The notes: a model not told the origin generated them from the sequence alone. A stretch of DNA of 60,000 bases from Polytrichum commune (GCA_950295325.1 OX485807.1:18015666-18075665); one strand, 5' to 3'. Counted from the stretch's first letter, positions 44,301-57,591 are shown. Made by a program: numbers and translations.

Positions 44301-47300
44301 CATATTGGACAGAATTTCGAAAGCCCTTTGTGTCCAAAAGATCCCTACTTTGAGCACCCCCATCCACCTCCATTTCTCTATGCCCTGTTTTCCCATTAGC
44401 TTGTATGGATCCTGCTTCTGTGGAATTTTTCACTAAGGACTCATTCTCTCCTCTGATGTCCCTCCCAGAACTTCCATGCCCTCTTTCAGGGCCAGTCAGT
44501 GTACTCCCCTTGGTGGAGTTGTCAGCTGCAGCTGCCACAGTGGCTAACAACCCCATTGCCCCTTCATCCACTTCCATGTGTGAGGGCTGGGATTTATCGC
44601 CCAGTATGTTAGATGGTCCAGTTGATTCCTTCTTCCCCACATCCTCACGTTCAGGACATCCCTCAGGTGACCTTCTGTGTACGTGAGGATGAATTGTGGC
44701 TGATTCAGGATGAGAAACACTAGCCTCTCTAGACATACACTCAGACTGTGGAGTCCCTACTCTCCTTTGAATGCACCCAGCGTCCCCTGACCTCTCACCC
44801 TCCTGAAGATTTGTCTTCCCATCAACACTGACTTTCTCCTCATGTTCAATTTTAACTTCAACACCTTCTCCCGGAGAGGGCTCGGGCGCACTCTTTCCAT
44901 CCATACCTGCTAAACTTGCGGATAGGAGCCTTTCAGAAACACTTGGGGAAGAACTTCTGCTGCCAGGGGTATCTCCAGATCCTCCACTTGTTCGAGCAGG
45001 ACTCCGCCTAGGATTTGGAATCCTCACAGCAAGATTCTGTTGAGTGGTTGCCAATTCATTGTTCTTGTCTGAAGATCCAGCAGGGCTTGCTACCTTCTCA
45101 GCACCAACATTCCTGCCCCAAACTAGAGGCTTGCCAGATGCAACCTCCTTTGACCCACCAGATGGACTTGTTCCAAGTTGGCCCTTGTTGTGCGCATTTG
45201 TAACTCGACAACCTCCCCCGCCAGGATTTTTACTATTGGAGTTTCCGGGACCCGATGTTACATTCTTCACCTCATCCTTCCACGTCATGCTCCCACTCTT
45301 CCCAGCACCGCTACCCCAAGAATGCCCGTTGCTTGGGGAATGGCTAGAACTGCTGCTCTTCTCTTCTTTCACCGTGTTCCCTTGCATATCAACAGTCCCC
45401 GCACACTGCTTGGAGTTGTTCTCCTTCAACACGGGCAGGGTTGGAGATCCTGCTTTCCCACCCCCGGACATGCTCCCACCTTTTGCACAACCGTCTCCAG
45501 AATTTGACATGTTTGGAGCAGCCTTCGCACTGCCTGCAAAAGCTCCGCAACTTTTCACGGCCACCTCGGCGGGGCCTCCTGACCCCTTCATGGACAACGA
45601 ATGCACTAGCTCTGACGGCGACTGCTTGTATGACCAAGAAATGCCATGACCTGCGCCTGATTTCGGTTCCCCTGAAGCTTTCATCTCCGTATCCACCCGT
45701 TTCTTCCACACGTCCACCAGTTTCCTGGCCTTCTTCTGTATGTCCGGATTCTTATGACTCCGCAAGTGATTTACGGACTTGCCCACGATACATGTCTTCA
45801 AGGCTTCCAGATCTACGGGCAATCTATCTAAAGCTCGCAGAAGGGCTATCAGCAACTCCTCCACGCCTTTGTCACCCTCCTTGGGACTGCCCGCATCCCC
45901 TACCTTGCCTTTGTGTGCTTCCTGTAACCACTCGTCCAGCAACCGTAACCCTCCCAGCTGCAGAAAGCATGTTAGACACTCCTCTTTCTCTGTACTGCCG
46001 ATCACACCTGCGAGCATCGTGCGACGTGAAGCCACATCTGACACTTTTCGGCTGCCGTCATTCTGATCTTGCTGCATCAGCTGAACTAAACGTTCCACAC
46101 CGGCTATGTTTGTCAGGGCCCCATCCTTGTCCAGGTTGCTACTAAGCTCTTCAGGCTTCATGCTGCGCTCGCGCTTCAGGGGGCTAACATCTGCATCCTC
46201 AACTTTCACATTCCGTTCACGTTTGCTTGGGTCCGAATTTTGGTCGCAACGCTCTCTCTTCTTTCCCTTCGATGGGATGCAGTACGACCCCACTTGCGCA
46301 TTCTCACCGCTCGCTTTCAACGCTTGTGATGTTGTGGGTCCTGGCAACACTCTCGGTGAAGGGCCTCCTGACTGTGCAGCCACCTGCATCTCCAGCTTCG
46401 TCCTATCCAGAAGCTGATCTACCTCGTCCTGATGCTCCTGAGCGTACAGGTACACGCTGCGTCAGATTCATCTATGGACTCATAACCAAAGCCATGTTTG
46501 TGTTCTCCGGACAGCTGCTAAGCCAAACTCTATCTCCGCCAATCTCAGAGGAACCTCACGACAAATACTTACAGAGCTAAGGTCCTGCCAAGAGAAAGGA
46601 CAGAAGTCCTGCGTCTAACCATCATAACCAGAGGGGCTGCACTACTCACAGGACAAAAGTCAAAACATAGGGCCCAGAAAAGCTAACTTCAACAATACCA
46701 ACAACCACCACGCACGGGCATCAACAATGTACAACGTGGGAAATAAAGCACGACCATGCACCTGCTCTTCACTAAGACGGAATTTTAAGCAACACTGCAA
46801 AATCACCAGTGATATACAGGCCACGCACTGTCATCTCTACAAAAGTGGGATTCCCTGACTTGTGAAAACAAATCGCTAGTGGCCAACCTGCCACAAGGAG
46901 AAGAACTAGCTTCCCTGAACCTTGCTCTTCTACTTTCAGGGACAGAGGTCCTTGAGTAAGTAGCATATAAACGGGCTTTGGACACCGACGGCTCATATGA
47001 ACTCCGACATAAGAGCAATTATTGAGACTCTGGAAGTCTGAACAAATATATTGTAACCACTATTCACACAAAATAAGCCATCTTGAACAATAAATAACAC
47101 GCAGCCACCCATTTGCGTGAAATAGCCGAAGAGTACCGGTGCAAGCGGAAACTCACATTGGTATAGTCTCGGTCTGTGAGCCACCACAAGCACTTGCTGG
47201 CTGTATCATATACTCTTCGGCAAACAAAAGAAGACACTCCCTCGGGAAGCTCGACTCCTTTTCGTAGGAATGCAACTTTGCACGGATGTAATAACGATGC

Positions 47301-48921
47301 TGCAGATATATCATCTTTGTGAAACGAATAGAATATTTCATTCGGCGCCGCCTCTAATGGCACTCCTTTTCCTAACTCGAGGTCAGCAAGTCTATACAAC
47401 CAATTCACAGTCAGCTTCGCTTCCTGCTTCTTGTCAACCGTTTCCAAAGTCACCTTGCGCAAAATTCCAATATACGGAAGTGCATTCCGACCCTGAAATA
47501 GAGCACAATCGCCGATGTTGAGTGTACGACCTCCCTGCGGAGACAATATACGTGTCAGCTATTGTATGAGCTCGCAGAGTACGCACTTGGTTAGCAAACA
47601 GCGAACAACTGCAATAATGCCAACTTTTACTGAAAAGGTCAACAGGTACGGAGCCTGAAAAGCCAGATCCCTTGGTGTCAAGGTTGCAGAAACACCGCCA
47701 CGCAAACCACCACTGCTATGCTAAACTGCAAATAGGGAGATACACAAGCTCTACCCAACATCTCTCTGCTTCACTGAAGCCACGCAAGAAGACCCAGCAA
47801 AGAAGAGGCGAACGTTCATCGACCAGAGGTGACGTCGTCATAGCACTCGCACTGCCCCTATCCTCGTAAAATCGCAGCATCTCGAGCTGATACCGCTAAC
47901 AATTCAGACACAATTGTTCCTGTTGCTAAACACGGTAGGCTGCTCTGCTCAAGAGCAAGGAAGTCCTTTCACCAGTACGAATGTAACAAACACGGCAGTC
48001 GACGTGCCTTCCGTGCCAGATTAGTTTTCTTGAGTACAAGAGGAATCAAATGCGGGATAAGTAGTCGACAAGTACTTCTAATACTTCTTTGGAGTGCACC
48101 AACCAAGAGCTTGATGTTCGATGCAATGACCAGGGATGTTAGAATCGAAGATCCGTCACGAAACATGAAAAACTCGTTCTTAGAGTCGCGGATAATGAAC
48201 GTCTTGACCAAGTCAAAACGTCCAGGTGCTAGTAAGCATCTGACCCAGGGACTCATATCCATTCTCTGCCACATCTAGCACGCCGAGACACCGATATGAC
48301 TCTTCACGACCAAGAGGTACACATTACATGCCTAGATGACAGTCTAGAGAGAGAATCTGCTCAAAAGTTGACCCTCACCAGAAGAGAGAGGGAGAGAGAG
48401 CGCTCCGGTTACAACATATGACAAGCAACTCCTGCGCATCGACGATCGGAAATACGAGCATTTCCCACCGCCTGCTTTACCCGTGTCCCTGACAGGCAAC
48501 AAGTACAGCGTCCTCCTTTCTATTTCGACTGGAAAAGAGTGCCAGAGAAGGCCTCTGGGAATGTCCCGTTACACTGCCGCTCACGTTAAGCAGAGATAAG
48601 CACCTCCTGCCGATATAGAAACAAACGCCCACCTAAGACATGGCCGTGGAAGCAGGAGGGACTTCAACCAGCCCCAGTGTCCCAGCTTCCACAGCAGAGT
48701 ACGAGCGGAGCGGATGTTAATTCTGGCTCCTAAAGACCAACACGCTCCTAAAGTTGGAAGATACATGCCTACAAGGGACTCGAATATGAGCAAAGCAAAG
48801 CGGCAACCTTGGAGATGAGCGCTTGGTAAGCGGAGTCGGCGGTGGTGCCAACAGAGGAACGTTGTGAAGGGGAAGACCACATGTGCTGCTGCTGCCTCTC
48901 CTCGCTTTGCTGCCCATGCAT
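41386..48921 (-). CDS. SUO: SUO-like BAH / TFIIS-N / GW protein, copy B (three exons)
   Basis: Exons on the - strand are 48921-48808, 47534-47157 and 46437-41386, with both introns phase 0 and the same junctions as copy A, giving about 1847 aa. Exon 2 (BAH domain, residues about 40-160) and the TFIIS-N domain are the same as in copy A. Between about 45060 and 43810 the protein diverges strongly and is longer, carrying an insertion containing QYETPSTQSLKAGNNKQRE. The GW motifs (GELGWKGS and EGGWNSP) and all five DLN motifs are kept. The end YRQPAWR is identical. The frame is open throughout, so the gene is probably functional. Role as for copy A: inferred RNA-silencing/translation or chromatin adaptor based on Arabidopsis SUO. 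Both copies being intact after duplication suggests selection or recent homogenisation. Confidence 0.88.
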
Positions 48922-49700
48922 GTCATTCCCTCCCCCTCCCTCTCGCTCTACTCCTCTAATCTCTCTAATACCGCCCCCTACCAACTCCGCTCCTATCCTC
49001 TCGTCTCCGTCCGCCCTTTCCCTTCCCCCCTTCCCCTTCTTCTCTCCCTGTCTCTCTCGCTCGGTCTCTCCGCCTCTACCTTGTCCGTCCGTCCGCGCAC
49101 CACACTTGAACACTCTCCACGTTCACAGGGCACGAGGGAACCACCGCAGGACTTCACGGCCCTCCCACCATCTAATCACGGTACTGAAACGTGCATTTCA
49201 CGCCGTCCGGAGCTCGCAAAGGCCGTCCAGGCGGCTTCGCTTCCAGATCCTCATCCACAAACCACCCTCCGCCGGCCCTCGCACCATTTCCTGTCCACAG
49301 AGATCGCCTCCGCACCCAAATCCTTCGCGCGACGCACTGTCGACTCCTCTTGGCCGTGGCAGCGGTACGACGTGCACCCCGCCAGGCCTCAGCGGCATGA
49401 GCGCTCTCTCTAGCACCACCAACAACGACGACGAGCGAGCACAAGAGCGGAGGCCGCCATAGCCAGAGCGTGGAGAGCTCGGCAAACAAGCCTCTCGCCC
49501 TCTCCCCTCCCTCCTCACACCTTTCCTCCGGGCAGCTCGGGGTCGGTCCGGGCAGCCCCCTCCCAGACGCTGGCCAGGAAGGTACCTCCCTCTGCGTGCT
49601 GGTAGGTAGGTAGGTAGGTAGGTAGGTAGCCACCCCATCCCATCATCATCCATCCATGCGCCACCTACCTCGCCGCTGCCCACTGGTTTTCTCGTTGGCC
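48922..49700 (-). promoter_or_regulatory. promoter / 5' leader region of SUO-like gene B
   Basis: Mirror of 4640-5385: pyrimidine-rich on the + strand next to the ATG, then GC-rich. Indels relative to copy A (for example an extra ccttccccttcttctctccc segment near 49025-49050) change the frame, so the long upstream frames are not shared and are unlikely to be coding. Confidence 0.5.
49603..49630. repeat. GGTA tetranucleotide repeat, about 7 units
   Basis: Mirror of the 4-unit run at 4714. This length difference is one of the few differences in an otherwise similar leader. Confidence 0.9.
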
Positions 49701-51160
49701 ATCATCTAATAATTTCAGGGCTTCCTCAACCCTTGTAAGTGCAGTTAGGGTTTACATTGAACGTAATTAACTTAGGAATTAGGAAGACAGATTTCTTCTA
49801 AATCCAAAGAAGAAGAAAGGAGAGGAGAATTTTAGATCATATAAATAATCATAGTAGTATGGTATGATAATATGATGACCACTTTAAGTTCAATAGTGAA
49901 CATAATCAGGGGGAGGAGGGCTATGGCTATGTGACCATTTATTTAGCACAGAAAGTGCCCCTTTGACAATAAATAAGATACTCACATGAACTCCTTAAAT
50001 TATGAGAAGAATGACTCCATCCTCAATTTGGATTTGCTAACCATATGATGTTAATCACGTGTTCCGTATCACAAGGTAGATGGGTCTTAAATGGTTACTT
50101 TTTTCGACTAGTCCACTTCTTCTAGGATATGAAACATGCGATTAGTACAAAATAATTAGCCAGTCCAAATGGAGGTTGTAACCACTTTCTTCATACCTTT
50201 TGGAGCTTGTATGAATTTCTTACTCATCATCAAAGTGAAGATTCTCGTGCTCGTTAATTGGTCACTTAGGGTACCCCCCTCATCATATTGACTACTAAAC
50301 CTAGAATGGTAGTCATATTTTGAACAAGAAGTTCAATCTCTTTCAAACACATGTCGTTATGGTATTCGTTCTCGGAGCCACACCAAACCACATACTCCTT
50401 AAATATAGGTGTCCGATTGTAAGTAAAATTAGACTCATCTACCTTGGGAGAAGTGGGCTACACTAATCATCCCAATTAGCATGTGTTATTATTCAAAGCT
50501 ACACAATCCTATAACTATTTAATGATAATGTAATATTTTACCAAGCAAAGTCGTTTATGTTCTATTGTGTCCGAACAACCCATTGAACTTTTCATTTGTA
50601 AAAATTGAACACATGAGTAATATGTTATTGCACGGTGTAACTCTGAACACTAATATGCACTTACTGGGGCAATCAATGTAGTGGAAATGAAGTAACATTT
50701 AAGAGCCTTTTACCTCACCTATAAGATGTGTGTGTGTGTGTGTGTTATTTAGTTCCTTTTTCATGTTCTCCAACTTCCATCAATTAGATTTACACAACAA
50801 AACTTGTGTTGCATTAGAAAATGTATGATGAAACATATGAAAACCTTATTGAAAATCGGACATCCGCTATTTTAGTTTTGGTTATTGAAAGTGCATGTGT
50901 CGTGGTGGATTTCTTGTTTAGAATCTATAGATCCTCTCACTTGTGTTCATTATTAAATGCATAGTAGTTGTTGATGTCTAAAGCTCTAATCCAATCTCTT
51001 TTGAACACATGTCTGTATGATGCTTGCTCTTTGATCCTCACCGAACCACATACCAATCAAATATAGGGGTCCGCGCCTTCACCAAAAGCTCGAGAGAGCA
51101 CCCTGGCCACAAATGGGGGAAAAAAACCAGAGACAAAGCGCCCAAAGCAACAAAGGCGCC
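49701..51160. other. intergenic DNA within the right arm, with diverged repeat units
   Basis: No gene. Two or three diverged units with aaggtagatgggtcttaa, cccacttcttctagg, atgcgattagtac and ataggtgtccgattg words occur between 50030 and 50480. A TG run lies at 50724-50743, and the text from there to about 51040 has no partner in the left arm. Confidence 0.5.
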
Positions 51161-51453
51161 CACTACCCACTGCATCCGACAGAAAATCATCCATCCCTCA
51201 TCCATAGTCCATCCGTCCATGTTCGCACGGACAAACGGACGGACGCTGCAACGTAGGCATAGGCCAGGCCAGGCTAGGCTACCCCACTTGGGCAGGGAAA
51301 GAGGGGAGGGCAGGGGGAGGGGGGTACTCCCGAGGAAGCGTACTTGGCCTGCGTCAGCCCCCCCCCCTCCTACGACCCAGCCCCAACCGTACCGCACTAG
51401 GCCACCTATCACCACATTCATCCATGATCACCCACATCTTCATCGGTACCAGC

Positions 51454-52340
51454 ATGTACCCTACACGCCTCTCTTTCTCTCTATTATCTCTATCCCTCTC
51501 TCTCTCTCTCCCTGTGTCTCTCTATCCCTCTCTCTCTCCCTGTACCTCTCTATCTCTCTCTCTCCCTGTATCTCTCTATCCCTCTCTCTTATGTCTCTCT
51601 CTACCTCTTATTGGCTCTGTCTATAGGACAGAGACTATGCATCAAGTTCTTCATTTCAAGAGCAAATTTCCTAACCACTTTGTGTTCACACTTGGACGTT
51701 ACTTGTTCTTGTTATTTTTGGTCCACTTTATGTAATGTGGATGTTAATTATAGTTTATATATATATATATATATATATAAGTGCTCCCTAAAATGCATTG
51801 AAAGAAATCTAGTTAACTATAGTTGTTTCGGTAGTTCTTGATTATTTATTTTTTTAAAAATGGGTGATAAATGAGTAGCTTCAATCCTTGACCTGTATTT
51901 GAGAAGAAGGTGCACAAAATCCAAGAAAGGTTTGGTATAGTGAATAGCCATGAATTGGCATGAGCAAAGTGGACAACTACAATTATAGTCTTTCATAATA
52001 AAGAACAGAGCCTCACGGTTCTACCGTTTTCTTGTCTCTATTTACCTCTTGTCTTTCTATTTACCTCTTGTATCTCTCTCTACCTCTTACGTTTCTCTCT
52101 CTTGTCTCTCGATGTGTCTCTCTCTACCTCTCTCTCTTCTCCCTCTACCTCCCTCTCTCCCTCTCTCCCTCTCTCCCTCCCTCTATCTCTCTATCCCTCT
52201 CCCTCTATCTATCCCTCTCTCTCCCTCTCTTTGTGTGCCCTAGTAGCCTTTTTGGCAGACCCAAATGTCATGCACCCTGCTGCATCACACACATACAACG
52301 TACTAGTAATAGTAGTAATAATTATAGTATAGTGTAGTAT
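51454..52340. repeat. CT-rich simple-sequence region
   Basis: Two blocks of ctctctctctccctgtatctctctatccc-type text lie at about 51470-51605 and 52030-52235, with an (AT) run at 51756-51779 between them. Reading frames here are artefacts of low complexity (Ser/Leu-rich). A tagtagtaata run lies near 52300-52345. Confidence 0.8.
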
Positions 52341-52439
52341 AGTAGTGTGTGGGCCAGTTCCCCGGCGCACAAGAAGTAATGTGCGTGTCTCCCACAAAAA
52401 TAATAAGACGGGTTTGTGGCCCTAGTGTGGGGAACTTGC

Positions 52440-53260
52440 AGCTCCACATGATAAGGTAGATGGGCCTTAACCGGTTACTTCTTCTCCGGCTACATCGCGT
52501 CTCCCTAGGGTATGGAACACGTGATTAGTACGAGATGCTTACTAAATCTAAATCGAACTTGCATCCACTTTCCTCATAGTTTTCGGACCTCGTATGAACA
52601 AAGTTATTGTTATCGAAAGAAAAAGAAAAAGAAAAAATTGTGCTCATTATGGTAGACGGTCCTAATATTGCGCAGTGTTGACATCGACAAGACATATCAG
52701 GCAAAAAAAATGGTTTTTTTTTTTGGGGGGGGGGGGGTATTTACATGGGCAGTCCCCCTCGCCCATACACACACGCAAATACAGCTATGTTGACTACTGA
52801 GCTTACAATAATTATCCAATTCTTTTGAACATGTATTGTACCCATTCTTAAGGCCTCGCCACACCGCACCGCATACCGTTTAAATATAGGTGTCCGATTG
52901 AGATAACATAACCAAATTAGGCACGGAAAATGTTTTTCTTGGTTAATTATTGCAAATCGCTTTGACTCTCAACATCGAAGTTGACATGCAAATACTATAA
53001 AATCTCAAATGAAAGTACATTTGTCTTTTAAACGATGACATATTATGCATTCTTAATCATGTTTGGATCTATAACGGTTACTATATTCTAGACACATAAT
53101 TTGATCTCGGCATAACACGAGTCCCTTCTTCTTTTTGTTCCATACGTACTTACGTACAAGCCTCCCAACTTTTTAACCACTCAAACATGTTAGGTGTCCA
53201 CTTAAGAAGCGTGACCACATTAAGCCTTGTAGCTTACTAATATATGGTCCCCCCGATTTG
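52440..53260. repeat. diverged copies of the 'aaggtagatgggcc' repeat family
   Basis: 52446-52600 resembles 50070-50210, the mirror of about 4150-4260, and 59770-59870: aaggtagatgggccttaa, cggttactt, a tctcctagggtatg-like part, acacg(t)gattagtacgaga. A companion piece, cataccgtttaaatataggt then gtccgattgag (52870), resembles text at 50385, 51045 and 40230. A T/G homopolymer run lies at 52713-52737. Unit length appears to be a few hundred bases. No coding potential. Confidence 0.5.
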
Positions 53261-53386
53261 CAAAGTCACTATACCGCCATAGAAAATGACACACATGAGA
53301 ATGTATGGACTTCGGAAGACCCTTGATTCTAGGTCCTCACTCCAAACTTATCTTATCGTGGTGGTGTTGGCCTAATTAAGCCCCTA

Positions 53387-53407
<21 letters not shown>

Positions 53408-53444
<37 letters not shown>
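53408..53444. repeat. (TG)n microsatellite
   Basis: A run of about 18 TG units preceded by tatatata and tatc words. Confidence 0.95.
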
Positions 53445-53446
<2 letters not shown>

Positions 53447-53541
53447 ATACATATGCGTGTTTGTATGTGTCTGTGTGTGTTGGTTTGTTCTTAATAGTCC
53501 ACCAGCCAAACCAAAACCAATGTCGGGGAAGTACGTACTAA

Positions 53542-53933
53542 GGGCCGGTTCACATGGAACATGAGACCGAAGTCCCAAGTCACTCGAGGTCAATCCGTGC
53601 AATCTTGGCCATTGAGAGCATGGAAGTTGGGACACTTCACATAATGTCCCAAGTCACAGTCCCAAGTATGACATGGATGCCTACAACGACAACATTTTTT
53701 GAATGTGAGGCTTGGGGCTCGTGTTGAGAGTCGGGCAAAGCGGGCCAAGCAAAAACTAGACCTAACTCTCAACACAAGTCCTGCAAATGTTTTTGCATAA
53801 AATAATTAATATTTTACTTGAATGATAATTAACCATATTTTAATGGTTTTTTGAGGTTCAAAAGTTGGGACTTTGCCTCCATGTTGGGACTTGCTAACAT
53901 GAGTGGGACTTGGGAACCCATGTGACCTAGCCC
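53542..53933. mobile_element. 392-bp PIF/Harbinger-like MITE
   Basis: The left end gggccggttcacatgg and the reverse complement of the right end gggctaggtcacatggg are inverted. TAA flanks both sides (53539-53541 and 53934-53936). It is rich in cccaagtc/gggacttgg words. Its first 140 bp recur inverted at 57130-57282. TIR start, size and TAA target fit Tourist-type MITEs. No coding sequence. Confidence 0.78.
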
Positions 53934-53936
53934 TAA

Positions 53937-56797
53937 CTTAGCACACTACCTACTTGCAAATCACACAATATGTGGATCTTTGCCACTACTTGCACAAAGC
54001 GAGCATGTACACATGAGTAAATAGTACCTACAACACAATGCACCATGTGGATCGGACCGGATTGAACCAAACATTTGGTTCAAATGTTGATCAATAGGGA
54101 TTTGTTAAACCCTAACGTCCCATGCAACCATGAACAATTCACTTTGACCCCTTTGATACTAGTTGGATGGTTTCTCGATTGTTTCAACCACTCCTCTTGT
54201 TCAAGTTTAAGTTTGCTATGTTTGGCCATGTAGATAATTTTGATCCAATAGAATTTTTTATTAATTTAAATATGGGACTATGCTCTCAATTGGTTTATAG
54301 TGGAACCAAACCACAAACCAAAACTTGACATTTGTCACCTCTGTCGTTTAGGGGCAACATATTCCAAACATGTTTTGGTTGATGTCTATGTGCAAATGAT
54401 TCCCAACTAATCTAGAAACTTGCATGACACCCAAATGCAACATATGTTAAACATGTATTGTTGGAACTTTTAGTTGGACATGTGTTTGTGGCTGTAAATC
54501 CATGTGGAAGGTGTGCAGTTGTGTCACCATAGCCTCAAATTGCAAACCTTCTCAAAACATATCCACAAAATAATGGTTTTAAGATTTGTGAGCCGATTAC
54601 GGTAGGTGTAGTGGCCCTCTTTTGAACAAGGGTAACATATTGTCATTTGGAGATGATTTGAATGAAGGTTTACTCATAAAACAAACCCCAATTCAAGTTC
54701 TAAGTTGTTGCCCCTCAAGACTATTATTGACATTCCTATTATGATCTCCTACATAAAAGGAACTTCAACGTTTATAATATGGATTGTGAGCAATCACCTC
54801 TAACTTGCAAACATCTACACAATTGGATTTCTCAAAAAAAAAACTTTAGATCTTCAACTACGACTGTTGAAATTGAGGTCACATTTTTGGGGCAAATTTG
54901 AGAGAAATTGGACGTGGGAAGGTAGGAGTTAAGTTAGGTGTAATATATGTGGTCCTACCATGGGCACTTCCAACTCCACAACTGCAAGATCATTGTTGCT
55001 TACCGTAAGTCAAATCATGGCCCTTCCCATTGAAATTGGACAGTGTTTGGATATCCCTATCTCTGGACACAATAAATTATGTCACTTTTGCTCTTATGAT
55101 GTAGTTGAAAATGAGGCGCCTTGTGCTAGAGTGTTCCTCTATATAACTTCATTGTATATAAGTTTCAATCATTATTTATTTGAGGATGCAATCTTAAGGA
55201 GTTTCAAGTCTTTCTTTCAATTGCACCATCAAGTCAACATTAGCCTCCATCTCACATAGGCTACCACAAACCGCCACTCGAGGGAATTAGTTTGTTTGAC
55301 ACCGTTATGATGCACTTTTAGTCCACATAAGCCTCTTGGCTTCTCGGACTTTACAATCGTTTTCATTTCACATATATGTATGGTCGTTGGGTTGAGTTCA
55401 AAGTTATCTCATCTCATTTGGTGATTGCAAATTAACACACATTAGAGTAATGTGTAAAGTAACAGAGATGAAACCATGGGTTTAGTCCCAAACCTTGAGT
55501 TTACGAGAATCAACACAAAGTCACCCAAGTTTTCTTAATGCTTAAATTACCATACACAAAGAGTGATGTCATGCTATTCAAAATCAACTCTCTAGCTTGT
55601 CCTACCAAGATGGGTGGGCCAAGGTAGCCTTGCATAAGTCTATCCAAGAGTTAGGATGGTTGGTCCCATGCTCATACCCTATTTTAGATCCCAAAGTTCT
55701 CTCAAAGTTTGAGAGGTAGGAAAAGGAGGTCCCAAAATTTGCACCCAACTTTCAAAATAGGCTCCAATGTTGACGAGCTAACAAGCTCTGAATAAAATTT
55801 CTTCTCAAAGAAGGATCAAACCCATAGATTCACCCCTCTTTGAGGAACTTTACGGATACGTTCAAGACTCTATAAGTGTTACCCCTATAAGTGTTATGAT
55901 TTCATATATGTTGACAAAATTTTACTCCCCTACAAAAACACAATTGGTAAGACTAGTGAGTGTTATGTGTTAAGTGTTATAACATGCTCTGCTCCCTTCT
56001 TTGTTAATTGCACCTCTATAAGTGTTAATTTTGAAAAATCAAGGTAATAATATATGAGAGCATATCATTTTAAACATGGATGCAAGGCGATGGTTTTGCA
56101 AGCGAACTAAGTGGGATCATGGAGGTGGCCATGTGACTTTGCATATTGTTACTAGTTGGTCTTTGATCTAGCTTGGGTCTATAACCCAACTACTGTTGTG
56201 TTGGTTCTAAGCAATGAAGGTGGGGATCCTCATCATATCCAAGGTCGTCATACACAAGACCTATATGTTGGTTTAAGGAAGCTACGTAGTGGTTTTGACT
56301 TTGAATATTCATCAAATATCTAATTGAGGCTAAAACTATTTTTTCTTTCTTTATAGCTATGTTTAGAACAAAGGCTAATACGAATATGTACTTTTTATAT
56401 CAACCATGGAACCATATGTATGTGCAATAGCTTAAAGTGTTGGTTTAAGCACCCTCTACTTTATACCACTCAAAAACAGACGTCTCAGTTAAGAACAGTG
56501 ACCATATGAGTCCCATGCACCTTGCAATTTGGTTAGGGCTTCATGTAATGTGTTGGGTTTCTTATTACACTCTGACCCGCATCGTTAGTTCAGCTGCAAT
56601 GTGCTTTAATAAATGTTGTCGAATTCTGAAGCCTGGCCACTTGCAAAAGGTGACCGCCACGTAGTCAAAGGTGATGTTGGGTGCCCTAAACGGGCAGTGA
56701 TTGTCAACTAATTGTCAGGAAAAAGGATGGGGGCTGATTCATTTGACGGCCTCATGTAGATTCAGAGCTCGACCATATTATATATAGTGCCAAACAA
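53937..56797. other. gene-free AT-rich DNA
   Basis: I saw no recognisable protein, element boundary or structured repeat in this 2.9 kb. A 99-codon frame at 54960-55259 does not resemble a known protein. A short direct repeat, cccctataagtgttatgatt against acctctataagtgttaattt, occurs near 55880 and 56010. Confidence 0.45.
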
Positions 56798-57026
56798 TGA
56801 ACGGGGAGAACCAACCGCTAGTTTCAGACGAACTGGTTGAGTTTGGGAAATGACCGGTTCAAGTTTAGGACTTCAGGAAAATGATCAATCGTTTTGAAGG
56901 AAATTATGGAATATACCTTGAATTAATGAAGAAAAACCAGAAGATTACACAACATGTAACCAGTTGGGCTTGATTGGAAACACTAGAATTTTGACTGATT
57001 GTGCCCAAAAATCTCCCTAGACAATG
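56798..57026 (+). mobile_element. AACCGGTT-family MITE, copy E
   Basis: Starts tgaacggggagaacc and ends aatctccctagacaatg, with diverged internal AACCGGTT sites. Flanks gtgccaaac and gtgtccaaac give an imperfect 9-10-bp duplication. Confidence 0.75.
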
Positions 57027-57129
57027 GTGTCCAAACAGACACCGAAACACTTGGAGTGGGCACTTGTTGTGATTGTGCAAGAATAAAAACGCACACGAGT
57101 GATAAGTTTTGGAAGTCGTTCGAGTCTTT

Positions 57130-57282
57130 AAGTTTTGCCATGTAAACATCCATGTCAAACTTGAGACTTAGGACTTGGGACCCGTGTGAAGTCCCAACTT
57201 CCACACTCTCAACAGCCGAGATTGCACGGATTGACCTCAAGTGACTTGGGACTTAGGACTAGGAACCCGTGTGAACCGGCCC
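57130..57282 (-). mobile_element. truncated copy of the PIF/Harbinger-like MITE
   Basis: The reverse complement starts gggccggttcacacggg and follows the first 140 bp of the element at 53542, including gaggtcaatccgtgcaatct, with about 80 percent similarity by eye. TAA follows at 57283. I found no opposite end, so it is a partial copy or its left end is decayed. Confidence 0.6.
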
Positions 57283-57591
57283 TAAGCTAATGCATCGGGT
57301 TGCATCCGGAGGACGAAGTGAGGGTTTTGATTGGCCAGATATTGTTGTTTAACGAATCACAGTGTGGGAGAAGTTAAGCGGAGGTGGCCAGGAAAACAGT
57401 TGCATTGAATGGCAGGCCGGTACCAGCAGACAGCATAGCCCCTGCTTCATGTTAGCTTATACACTTTCATTCGCTCTCATTCATTAACAAGCCACGATCA
57501 TTTCCTCATCACTAGAATTGCAGTGACGATCGAGCTAAGTCTGTGGTGCCTGCTTCAAGTCTTTTGTTGAGAAGGTGAAGGCCCCTCCCCA

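Larger units (their letters stand above)
40661..51453. repeat. right arm of the large inverted duplication
   Basis: Reverse complement of 2909-13545, ending in ggtaccagc at 51445-51453 on one side and at ccaagattgag (about 40664) on the other. It contains the second SUO-like gene on the - strand. It lacks the 330-bp insert found in the left arm near 3065. It has extra sequence near 50730-51040 (with a TG microsatellite) and about 30 extra bases in the 3' region. Confidence 0.93.

Noticed and set aside
2909-51453. Assembly artefact (two haplotypes joined head to head) as the sole explanation of the mirror arms
   Set aside because: Not excluded, but less likely. The arms differ by indels and by a strongly diverged block, and the inner PKS pair shares the symmetry while having unrelated promoters. 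Haplotypes would normally also share the spacer DNA, which they do not.
51454-52337. Serine/leucine-rich frames in CT-repeat DNA
   Set aside because: Translations of simple sequence, not proteins. Repeats this short and even are microsatellites, not a CRISPR array.
54960-55259. 99-codon frame in the right-hand repeat-rich region
   Set aside because: No recognisable motif, no splice or promoter context, and composition like the surrounding non-coding DNA.
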